Assembly (NCBI GenBank): GCA_027010905.1
Contig: JALVBA010000223.1
Coordinates: forward strand, 1-7,687
Origin: Marinilabiliaceae bacterium
GTDB taxonomy: Bacteria; Bacteroidota; Bacteroidia; Bacteroidales; Marinilabiliaceae
Direction of reading: 5' to 3'
DNA length: 7,687 bases
In this document: positions 1 through 6,303 of the stretch, piece by piece
Layout of the letters: each line of letters opens with the position of its first letter
How positions within the stretch are numbered: position 1 is the stretch's first letter
Made by a program: the position numbers and the translations under genes
The notes under the pieces: generated by a model
What the model saw: only the letters and a program-made list of their open reading frames with translations
Told to the model about the DNA's origin: nothing
Database searches by the model: none

Positions 1-31
1 GTTTTAAGTAACATTAATATAAAATATTTAA

Positions 32-39
32 TATTTTTG
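32..39 (+). promoter_or_regulatory. Possible -7 promoter element for the DUF1573 gene
   Basis: The octamer TATTTTTG matches the Bacteroidota sigma-A -7 consensus TAnnTTTG exactly. No TTG-like -33 element is seen 19-21 bp upstream, where positions 8-12 read GTAAC. In DNA this AT-rich such a match can occur by chance. If used, it would give a leader of about 100 nt before the ATG at 146. Confidence 0.3.
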
Positions 40-42
40 TGC

Positions 43-59
43 GCTAAGAAATACTTAGC
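43..59. promoter_or_regulatory. Small inverted repeat in the leader of the DUF1573 gene
   Basis: GCTAAG (43-48) and CTTAGC (54-59) form a perfect 6-bp dyad around a 5-nt AT-rich centre. It lies just downstream of the candidate -7 element at 32-39, where an operator or a 5'-leader hairpin could act. It could also be the weak remnant of a terminator from a gene left of the window, but no long T-run follows. A role is inferred only from position. Confidence 0.25.
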
Positions 60-145
60 TTTCAAGAAACTTTAATGTTTTAAAACCGTATTAAATCCTG
101 ATATTAGCAGAACTATTCAAGAATAATTTTATAAAATTTAATGCC

Positions 146-1228
146 ATGAAAAAAATAACACTATTAGCAGTATCAATTTTAGTAAGTGTTGTTACTTATT
201 CGCAACACACCAAACCTTATATTAACTTTAAGCAGACAATACATAATTTTGGCGAATTCAAAGAGAGTGACGGACTTAAGACTTATGTTTTTAATTTCAC
301 AAACACAGGAGGTCAGCCGTTGGTTTTACATCGTGTAAATGCATCGTGTGGTTGCACAACCCCCTCGTGGACAAAGAGACCTATAGCTCCGGGGGGTAGC
401 GGAACAATAAAAGTGACTTTTAATCCGGCCAATCGACCGGGTAATTTCAACAAGACAATAACTGTAAGTTCCAATGCTGAAAACTCATCTTTGGTATTAC
501 GGATAACAGGTAAGGTACTTCGCAAAGAGCTTACCATGAACGATAAGTATCCGGCAATTATGGAGGGTTTGCGGCTGGAGTCTACTCATATCGCCTTTAC
601 CAAGATGACTCCTGATGCGAAAAAAACTGAGCAGTTAAAAGTGATTAACACTTTGGACTCAACAATTAAGGTTAGTTTCATGAATGTACCGAAACATATA
701 AAGATTAAGTGTGTTCCTGAGAAACTCAAACCGGGTGAAGCAGGTGTGTTTATTGCCAGTTACGATGCCTCATTAAGAAACGACTGGGGTTTCTTAGTCA
801 ATAATCTTTACGTAATGTTAAATGACAAGCGCGACTATAAAAACAGACTTGCTATTAGTGTTAACATTGAAGAGGACTTTAGCTCATGGACAGAAGAGCA
901 GAAGAAGAATGCTCCAGCAATTGAGATACCTGAAAAAATTTATAATTTTGGTGAAATAATGCAGGGCGATAAGGTTGAGCATAAATTCAAAATCATCAAT
1001 ACCGGTAAATCAAATCTTATCCTGCGTAAAATAAAAGCTTCGTGTGGATGTACCGCTATAAAACCTGAAAAGATGGAGCTTACACCCGGCGAGAGTATCT
1101 TTATCACAGCCATTTTTAATTCTGCCCATAAAAAAGGGCGTCAGAATAAGTCAATTACAATTATCAGCAACGACCCTAAAAGTACAAATGTATTGCTGAG
1201 GGTTTCAGGAAATGTTAAAGTACAATAA
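146..1228 (+). CDS. Exported protein with two DUF1573 (Ig-like/ASH-type) repeats
   Basis: This is a 360-residue protein with a Sec signal peptide (residues 1 to about 19, ending TYSQ) and no lipobox, so it is probably periplasmic or at the cell surface. Two DUF1573 modules are visible, at about residues 27-125 and 262-358. Each runs from an NFGE segment, through a TNTG or INTG turn, to the hallmark CGCT (Cys68/Cys70 and Cys300/Cys302), then a PG turn and a closing beta-rich stretch. The region between them (about 140-242) has the same beta-rich rhythm and a KPGEAG turn but only one cysteine (Cys189), so it looks like a degenerate third module. DUF1573 is common in Bacteroidota and resembles ASH/Ig-like adhesion folds; its function is not established. 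The ATG at 146 puts the signal peptide at the very N-terminus. A strong terminator follows, so the gene is probably monocistronic. Confidence 0.9.
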   Translation: MKKITLLAVSILVSVVTYSQHTKPYINFKQTIHNFGEFKESDGLKTYVFNFTNTGGQPLVLHRVNASCGCTTPSWTKRPIAPGGSGTIKVTFNPANRPGNFNKTITVSSNAENSSLVLRITGKVLRKELTMNDKYPAIMEGLRLESTHIAFTKMTPDAKKTEQLKVINTLDSTIKVSFMNVPKHIKIKCVPEKLKPGEAGVFIASYDASLRNDWGFLVNNLYVMLNDKRDYKNRLAISVNIEEDFSSWTEEQKKNAPAIEIPEKIYNFGEIMQGDKVEHKFKIINTGKSNLILRKIKASCGCTAIKPEKMELTPGESIFITAIFNSAHKKGRQNKSITIISNDPKSTNVLLRVSGNVKVQ

Positions 1229-1272
1229 AAAACAGCAAAAAATTACTAAACACATTATTCTATTGCATATTT

Positions 1273-1311
1273 TAGCGGAGTACAGAGCAGTTCTGTACTC
1301 CGCTATTTTTT
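1273..1311 (+). terminator. Strong intrinsic terminator after the DUF1573 gene, abutting meaB
   Basis: TAGCGGAGTACAGA (1273-1286) pairs perfectly with TCTGTACTCCGCTA (1292-1305). The result is a 14-bp stem with a 5-nt loop, followed by six T residues (1306-1311). This is a textbook rho-independent terminator 45 bp after the stop codon at 1226-1228. The oddity is that the meaB start codon lies only 6 bp past the T-run, so the hairpin must also sit in any meaB transcript that begins upstream of it. Confidence 0.85.
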
Positions 1312-1317
1312 ATAACT

Positions 1318-2427
1318 ATGAAAGAGCACAAACATCCTGAAAACAGTCCTGATTACAAAGGATTGAAAGTAAACAAAGGGATAAAACAAATGCCCTCAGT
1401 TAATCCTGATGCTGCCAAGAAGTTTATCAAACGCAAACAGCTATCAGCAAAAGAGTATATAAAAGGCATTCTTGATGGTGACATAATAATTCTCAGCAGA
1501 GCAGTAACGCTTATTGAGAGTGCCCGATTTGACCATCAGAGTTTAGCACAGGAGATCATAACAGGGTGTCTTCCTCATTCAGGTAAGAGTATGCGTATTG
1601 GAATCACAGGTGTTCCGGGTGCCGGCAAAAGCACCTTTATTGAAGCTTTGGGGATGCACGTTATCGGTAAAGGACGGAGAGTTGCAGTATTGGCCATAGA
1701 CCCCTCAAGCAGCAGGTCTAATGGAAGTATACTGGGTGATAAAACGAGGATGGAAAAACTCTCAACAAACAAAAATGCCTATATCCGGCCTACCCCTTCT
1801 GCAGGGTCACTTGGTGGAGTCGCACGTAAAACGAAAGAGACAATCATCCTGTGCGAAGCAGCAGGGTTTGACACCATAATTATTGAGACTGTGGGTGTGG
1901 GTCAATCCGAAACAGTTGTTCACTCCATGGTCGACTTCTTCCTTCTTCTAATGCTAGCGGGTGCAGGAGATGAACTTCAGGGAATAAAGCGAGGTATTAT
2001 GGAGATGGCTGATGCGATAGCCATAAATAAAGCTGACGGTTCAAATGTAGACAAAGCAAAGATGGCGCAAGCTCAATACAAGAGCGCCCTGCATCTGTTT
2101 CCCTTAACAGAGTCGGAATGGGAGCCTCCGGTTAAGACCTGCTCTTCACTCTACAATTCAGGAATTGATGATGTATGGGAGATGATTATGGAATATCAGA
2201 AAGAAACAGAAGAGAACGGTTATTTTGAGCATAACAGACGGAATCAGGCAAAACACCGGATGGTAGAGACAATAAATGAAGTGCTATTGGGTGATTTCTA
2301 CAGCCATCCTAAAATTAGAAATCAAATAACTACCTTTGAACAGTTAGTGTTAGATGATAAAAAAAGCTCTTTTCAAGCCGCTAAAGAGTTACTGGACAAA
2401 TATTACAGAAGCATAAAAAACAGTTAA
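1318..2427 (+). CDS. meaB: MeaB/ArgK-family GTPase, methylmalonyl-CoA mutase chaperone
   Basis: This 369-residue cytoplasmic G-protein belongs to the MeaB (ArgK, 'LAO/AO transport') family. Family members use GTP hydrolysis to gate adenosylcobalamin loading and to protect or reactivate methylmalonyl-CoA mutase, which acts in the succinate-propionate route. The G motifs are intact: Walker A GVPGAGKST (98-106), the family segment AVLAIDPSS (123-131), ETVGVGQSE (190-198) and the guanine-specificity motif NKAD (237-240). A C-terminal helical tail (about 295-369) fits the family's dimerisation arm. The N-terminal segment HPENSPDYKGLKVNKGI resembles what I recall of Bacteroidales MeaB N-termini, which supports the first ATG over the in-frame ATG at 1390. 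No mutase subunit gene is in the window. The next gene follows after 26 bp and is probably co-transcribed. Confidence 0.95.
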   Translation: MKEHKHPENSPDYKGLKVNKGIKQMPSVNPDAAKKFIKRKQLSAKEYIKGILDGDIIILSRAVTLIESARFDHQSLAQEIITGCLPHSGKSMRIGITGVPGAGKSTFIEALGMHVIGKGRRVAVLAIDPSSSRSNGSILGDKTRMEKLSTNKNAYIRPTPSAGSLGGVARKTKETIILCEAAGFDTIIIETVGVGQSETVVHSMVDFFLLLMLAGAGDELQGIKRGIMEMADAIAINKADGSNVDKAKMAQAQYKSALHLFPLTESEWEPPVKTCSSLYNSGIDDVWEMIMEYQKETEENGYFEHNRRNQAKHRMVETINEVLLGDFYSHPKIRNQITTFEQLVLDDKKSSFQAAKELLDKYYRSIKNS

Positions 2428-2453
2428 ATAGATATTCACAAATCAAATTAAAG

Positions 2454-3557
2454 ATGAAAAAGTTATTATTTTTGGTAATGGGCATCATTGTTTTAGCAGG
2501 ATGCGAGAATAACGAAAGTTATAAAATTAAAGGAACAATTAAGGGAGCTGACGATGGTATGGTATATCTGAAAAGCCTTGAAAACGGAAGACCTGTAACA
2601 GTTGATTCGGTAAAAATCACAAATGAAAATTTCAAATTTTCAGGCAAAGTAGAACAGCCTATGTTTTATTTAGCATACTACAATGACAACCGAATGCCAA
2701 TAGCTTTCTTTATTGAGAATGAAAATATTACAATTGAAGCAAATATTGATAGCCTTGATAAAGCTAAGATTACCGGCTCACCTGAAACAGACCTGTTCTT
2801 AAGATTCAATAAAGAGATGCCTTACCTTAGCCGCAGCATGGAAATAAGACAGGAATATATGCAAGCTCAAATGGCCGGTAACTCTACAAAACTTCAAAAT
2901 CTGACACAGGAGAAAAAGACAATAATGAATGCTCAGCAAAAGTATTTTACCGATTTTGTTAAGACAAACACATCATCAGTTGTAGGTGCTTTTTTAGCAT
3001 CACAGATGGCACAATCACTAAGCATGGAGGAGCTGCAAGAATTAGTATCCAGTTATGAGACTGATTTGGGTAAGCATCCCTATGTCAACCTGATGAAAAC
3101 AACTCTTAAGAGTATGGAAGAGCTAAACAAGCTTAATGCTTCAACAGGTATTGGCAGTGAAGCTCCTGATTTCACCCTTAAAACAAAAGATGGTAAAGAG
3201 GTGAAACTATCCTCTTTCAGAGGGAAATATGTTATTATTGACTTTTGGGCGTCATGGTGTCAGCCTTGCCGACATGAGAATCCTAACTCGGTGAAAGTAT
3301 ACAAAAAGTACAACAGTAAAGGATTTGAGATTCTGGGTGTTTCTCTTGACAAAGACAGAGATGCATGGATTAAAGCTGTTAAGGAAGACGGACTAACATG
3401 GGTTCAGGTGATTGACCCTGACGGAAATGTAGCCAATAGGTATAGTGTAAATAGTATCCCTTCAACATTTTTACTCGACAAAGAGGGAAAGATAGTTGCA
3501 AAAAATCTGCGTGGAGATGCTTTGAACAAGCAGATGGAGAAGTTATTAAGTAAGTAA
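2454..3557 (+). CDS. DUF4369-TlpA thioredoxin lipoprotein, copy 1
   Basis: This 367-residue lipoprotein has a signal peptide ending in lipobox LAGC, with Cys17 as the predicted lipidated residue, so it is membrane-anchored and faces the periplasm. Residues about 23-120 form the beta-rich DUF4369 domain (KIKGTIKGADDGMVYLKS onward). Residues about 120-225 are a charged helical linker. Residues about 233-367 are a TlpA/ResA-like thioredoxin domain with active site WCQPC (Cys269, Cys272) and the cis-proline of SIPST (Pro336). Such proteins reduce disulfides in exported client proteins; the client here is unknown. The gene starts 26 bp after meaB with no terminator or clear promoter between them, so it probably shares the meaB transcript. 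Copy 2 lies directly downstream. Catalytic residues are complete and nothing suggests a broken gene. Confidence 0.92.
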   Translation: MKKLLFLVMGIIVLAGCENNESYKIKGTIKGADDGMVYLKSLENGRPVTVDSVKITNENFKFSGKVEQPMFYLAYYNDNRMPIAFFIENENITIEANIDSLDKAKITGSPETDLFLRFNKEMPYLSRSMEIRQEYMQAQMAGNSTKLQNLTQEKKTIMNAQQKYFTDFVKTNTSSVVGAFLASQMAQSLSMEELQELVSSYETDLGKHPYVNLMKTTLKSMEELNKLNASTGIGSEAPDFTLKTKDGKEVKLSSFRGKYVIIDFWASWCQPCRHENPNSVKVYKKYNSKGFEILGVSLDKDRDAWIKAVKEDGLTWVQVIDPDGNVANRYSVNSIPSTFLLDKEGKIVAKNLRGDALNKQMEKLLSK

Positions 3558-3581
3558 TTTTTATTTCCCGATAATTAATAA

Positions 3582-3589
3582 TATGTTTG
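3582..3589 (+). promoter_or_regulatory. Possible -7 promoter element for TlpA copy 2
   Basis: TATGTTTG is an exact match to TAnnTTTG in the 62-bp gap between the two tlpA-like genes. The expected -33 region (about 3558-3563) is T-rich but lacks a TTG. Transcription from here would give an A/T-rich leader of about 25 nt before the ATG at 3620, a usual layout in Bacteroidota. No terminator separates the genes, so read-through from copy 1 is also possible. Confidence 0.4.
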
Positions 3590-3619
3590 CATAATTCTAA
3601 TAATCAAAATAATTTATTA

Positions 3620-4720
3620 ATGAAAAATATTTTATTAGCACTACTTGTAGTGTCATTTACACTTGGCAGTTGCCAATCGAAAAGGCCCGAGGGCGGATTT
3701 TTATTAACTGGTAAAATTATCGGAGCTGACAGTACAACTTATGTTTTGGCAAAAGCTGAAGGAAGAAGTTTAGTTGGTATTGACACTGCAACTGTTACAA
3801 AAGGTAAAGTTGAATTCACAGGCATACTAGAATATGCACAGCAGCTTTATATCATGGTCGAAGGACAACAAAGACCTGTAATGCAATTCTTTGGAGAGAA
3901 TAGCGATATGGCTTTTACAGGATCTGTTGACAGCCTGCAAAAAGCAGAAGTAACAGGGTCTGCTGCGAACGACCTTATGATTAGCTATAATAAAAGTAAT
4001 GAGAAGTATCAGGAGCAGAATCAACAACTGATGACAAGATATCAGACAGCACAGGCTTCAAAAGACCAGGCGGCTATTGATACAATCATTAAGGAGTATG
4101 AAAATATGATGGCTGAGAAGCAAGCAGGAACGAGTGAATTTATCACTGCTAACCCTGCATCTCCTGTTTCACTATTTCTTGTACAGACAGGTTTCATGAT
4201 GGAGGGGTATAAGAAGTTAAATGGTGAATTCAGCAAACTGGATACAACCTTAGCTGTTATCCCTGCATACAAAGAGATTGGTGACTATCTGAAGATTGTT
4301 GAGAACGTTCAGATTGACAAAACAGCACCTGACTTCACAATCCCTTCAATTGAAGAGGGGAAAGAGATTACTCTCTCTTCGTTAAGAGGTAAGTATGTAT
4401 TGGTTGATTTTTGGGCTTCATGGTGTCAGCCTTGTCGCGCTGAAACCCCTAACGTATTAGCTGCCTATAAAAAATATAAGAGCAAAGGATTTGAGGTTTT
4501 AAGTGTTTCTGTTGACAGAGACCTTGCTGCATGGAAAAAAGCTGTTAGTGATGACGGAATGATTTGGATTCAGGGACATGATGACAAAGATATTTCACAC
4601 ACTCTCTATGGTGTTGTAAGTATTCCTTCAACATTCCTGCTCGACAAAGATGGTGTAATCATCGAAAAAAATCTTAGAGGTGGGGCTTTGGAAGAGAAGC
4701 TTCAGGAGCTATTAAAATAG
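3620..4720 (+). CDS. DUF4369-TlpA thioredoxin lipoprotein, copy 2
   Basis: This is a 366-residue paralogue of the preceding gene. I start it at the ATG at 3620 because this puts the signal peptide MKNILLALL at the N-terminus, with lipobox LGSC and Cys18 lipidated. The frame is open back to a TTG at 3587, but that would add 11 Asn-rich residues ahead of the signal. From the N-terminus come DUF4369 (about 27-115), a Gln/Lys/Glu-rich helical linker (about 118-230) and a TlpA/ResA thioredoxin domain (about 235-366). With this start, the active site CQPC (269-272) and the cis-proline Pro336 fall at exactly the same residue numbers as in copy 1, which supports both the start and a tandem duplication. 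The C-terminal domains are close, the N-terminal and linker parts much less so, suggesting different clients or partners. It is predicted to be membrane-anchored and periplasmic. A terminator follows at 4741. Confidence 0.92.
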   Translation: MKNILLALLVVSFTLGSCQSKRPEGGFLLTGKIIGADSTTYVLAKAEGRSLVGIDTATVTKGKVEFTGILEYAQQLYIMVEGQQRPVMQFFGENSDMAFTGSVDSLQKAEVTGSAANDLMISYNKSNEKYQEQNQQLMTRYQTAQASKDQAAIDTIIKEYENMMAEKQAGTSEFITANPASPVSLFLVQTGFMMEGYKKLNGEFSKLDTTLAVIPAYKEIGDYLKIVENVQIDKTAPDFTIPSIEEGKEITLSSLRGKYVLVDFWASWCQPCRAETPNVLAAYKKYKSKGFEVLSVSVDRDLAAWKKAVSDDGMIWIQGHDDKDISHTLYGVVSIPSTFLLDKDGVIIEKNLRGGALEEKLQELLK

Positions 4721-4740
4721 GATTCTCCACTAACAATATT

Positions 4741-4771
4741 AAAAGGAAGCGTAACAGCTTCCTTTTTTTTT
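4741..4771 (+). terminator. Intrinsic terminator after TlpA copy 2
   Basis: GGAAGC (4745-4750) pairs with GCTTCC (4757-4762) around a 6-nt loop. Four preceding A residues can lengthen the stem against the start of a nine-T run (4763-4771). It lies 20 bp after the stop codon and ends the left-hand gene block. The T-run merges into the -33 element of the lpdA promoter. Confidence 0.85.
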
Positions 4772-4800
4772 GCTTTACAAATTGCAACAGACTATATTTG
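4770..4800 (+). promoter_or_regulatory. Bacteroidota-type promoter of lpdA
   Basis: A TTG at 4770-4772 and the octamer TATATTTG at 4793-4800 are separated by 20 bp. This fits the Bacteroidota sigma-A arrangement TTG, 19-21 bp, TAnnTTTG. Transcription would start near 4806 and give a leader of about 20 nt, A-rich and without a Shine-Dalgarno, before the ATG at 4826. It is the best-formed promoter in the window. Confidence 0.7.
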
Positions 4801-4825
4801 TTAACCTTAAAAAAAATAGAGTAGT

Positions 4826-6217
4826 ATGGATTTTGACATTGTTATAATTGGTAGTGGTCCCGGTGGTTATGTTGCTGCAATAAGAGCATCGCAGTTGGGG
4901 CTCAAGGTAGGAGTTGTTGAAAAAGCTGAGTTAGGTGGAATCTGCCTCAATTGGGGATGTATACCAACTAAATCACTTCTTAAAAGTGCCTCTGTATTTG
5001 AGTATATCAAACATGCATCGGAGTATGGTATAAACATAAAAGGAGAGGCTGAGGCTGACTTTCAGGCGATGGTTAAACGTAGCCGTGATGTTGCAGGAGG
5101 TATGAGCAAAGGGATACTATACCTCTTCAAAAAGAATAAGGTTGAGGTTATTCAGGGTTCAGGTAAACTTACTAAAGACAAAACGGTTGAAGTAACATCT
5201 GCCGACGGAACTACAACAGAAATTATTGCAAAAAATATAATTATTGCCACAGGTGCCCGAAGTCGTCAACTACCTAACCTGCCACAGGATGGTGAAAAGG
5301 TGATTGGCTACCGCAAAGCACTTACCCTTGAAAAGAAACCGGAGTCGATGATTGTAGTTGGTTCGGGTGCTATTGGAAGTGAGTTTGCATGGTTTTATAA
5401 CTCTATCGGAACAAAAGTTACACTTGTTGAGTACCTGCCAACAGTGGTGCCTTTGGAGGATGAAGATGTATCGAAACAGCTTGGTCGTGAGTTCAAGAAG
5501 TCGGGCATACAGGTTTTAACAAATGCCGAGGTTCTAAGTGTTGATACTTCAGGTGAAAAGGTTAAGGCAGTAATGAAAACAAAAAAGGGAGAGGAAGAAC
5601 ACGAAGCTGACATTATCCTTTCAGCCGTAGGTATTGCTCCTAATCTTGAAAATATGGGGCTTGAGGATGCAGGTGTTGAAGTTAAAAACAACAAGGTGAA
5701 AGTTGACAGCTACTACCGCACAAATATTGAAGGTATCTACGCCATTGGTGACATTGTTCAGGGTCAGGCTTTAGCTCACGTTGCATCGGCTGAAGGTATT
5801 ATCTGTGTAGAGAAAATTGCAGGAGAAAATCCTGAACCACTTGATTACGGCAATATTCCGGCTTGTACCTACACAACGCCTGAGGTGGCCTCAGTAGGCA
5901 TGACAGAGAAAGCCGCTAAAGAGGCAGGGTATGAACTGAAGGTAGGCAAATTTCCTTTCACAGCATCGGGTAAGGCAAGTGCTGCCGGGCATAAAGAGGG
6001 TTTTGTAAAACTGATTTTTGATGCGAAATACGGTGAGTTATTGGGGGCTCATCTTATCGGTGGAAATGTTACTGAGATGATAGGCGAACTTGTAACTGCC
6101 CGAAAACTGGAGACAACAGGTCATGAAATAATTAAAACTGTACACCCTCACCCCACCATGTCGGAAGCGATTATGGAGGCTGCCGCCGCGGCTTATGGGG
6201 AGGTGATACATATTTAA
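4826..6217 (+). CDS. lpdA: Dihydrolipoyl dehydrogenase (E3)
   Basis: This 463-residue cytoplasmic flavoenzyme reoxidises dihydrolipoyl groups with NAD+ in 2-oxoacid dehydrogenase complexes and the glycine cleavage system. Visible parts are the FAD-binding GSGPGG (9-14), the redox disulfide Cys40-LNWG-Cys45, the NAD-binding GSGAIG (179-184) with Glu202 at the end of the second strand (typical of NAD preference), the second FAD motif AIGD (306-309), and the C-terminal dimer-interface motif HPHPTMSE (440-447) with His442 and Glu447 as the catalytic pair. The length is normal and no N-terminal lipoyl domain is fused. All key residues are present, which separates it from mercuric or glutathione reductases. 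It has its own promoter and stands alone, with no E1, E2 or gcv gene nearby, so the complex it serves cannot be read from context. Confidence 0.97.
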   Translation: MDFDIVIIGSGPGGYVAAIRASQLGLKVGVVEKAELGGICLNWGCIPTKSLLKSASVFEYIKHASEYGINIKGEAEADFQAMVKRSRDVAGGMSKGILYLFKKNKVEVIQGSGKLTKDKTVEVTSADGTTTEIIAKNIIIATGARSRQLPNLPQDGEKVIGYRKALTLEKKPESMIVVGSGAIGSEFAWFYNSIGTKVTLVEYLPTVVPLEDEDVSKQLGREFKKSGIQVLTNAEVLSVDTSGEKVKAVMKTKKGEEEHEADIILSAVGIAPNLENMGLEDAGVEVKNNKVKVDSYYRTNIEGIYAIGDIVQGQALAHVASAEGIICVEKIAGENPEPLDYGNIPACTYTTPEVASVGMTEKAAKEAGYELKVGKFPFTASGKASAAGHKEGFVKLIFDAKYGELLGAHLIGGNVTEMIGELVTARKLETTGHEIIKTVHPHPTMSEAIMEAAAAAYGEVIHI

Positions 6218-6234
6218 AAATACAACATCACCTT

Positions 6235-6286
6235 TGACAGGTTTTAGATCTTACTACTGATAGGTTTTTAAAACCTGTCAGTAGTA
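6235..6286. repeat. Palindromic repeat element between convergent genes
   Basis: TACTACTGATAGGTTTT (6252-6268) pairs with AAAACCTGTCAGTAGTA (6270-6286) over 17 positions with a single G-T wobble and almost no loop. A further copy of the left arm core, TGACAGGTTTT (6235-6245), is an exact inverted match to 6270-6280, so two left arms compete for one right arm. The element fills the gap between lpdA (plus) and the TM2 gene (minus) and could serve as a two-way 3'-end structure, although neither side has a long T-tract. From memory, AACCTGTCAGG-like palindromes recur between genes in Bacteroidota; I have not verified copy number here. Confidence 0.7.
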
Positions 6287-6303
6287 TGAATATATTATAT
6301 AAC

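Noticed and set aside
1229..1317. A cobalamin riboswitch in front of meaB, which would make sense for a B12-enzyme chaperone.
   Set aside because: The gap is only 89 bp, far shorter than a B12 riboswitch, shows no B12-box-like conserved core, and its only structure is the simple terminator hairpin.
1390..1392. Internal in-frame ATG as an alternative meaB start, which would free the start from the hairpin.
   Set aside because: The first 24 residues resemble Bacteroidales MeaB N-termini as I recall them, and no promoter-like sequence precedes 1390.
3587..3619. TTG start giving a 377-residue form of the second TlpA protein.
   Set aside because: It adds a low-complexity Asn-rich extension before a normal lipoprotein signal and overlaps a -7-like promoter element.
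5395..5694. A 99-codon open frame on the minus strand inside lpdA, and similar shorter ones at 313-537, 1575-1772, 3827-4027 and 4042-4272.
   Set aside because: Each lies wholly inside a well-supported gene, has no family resemblance and shows the composition expected of an antisense reading of a coding region.
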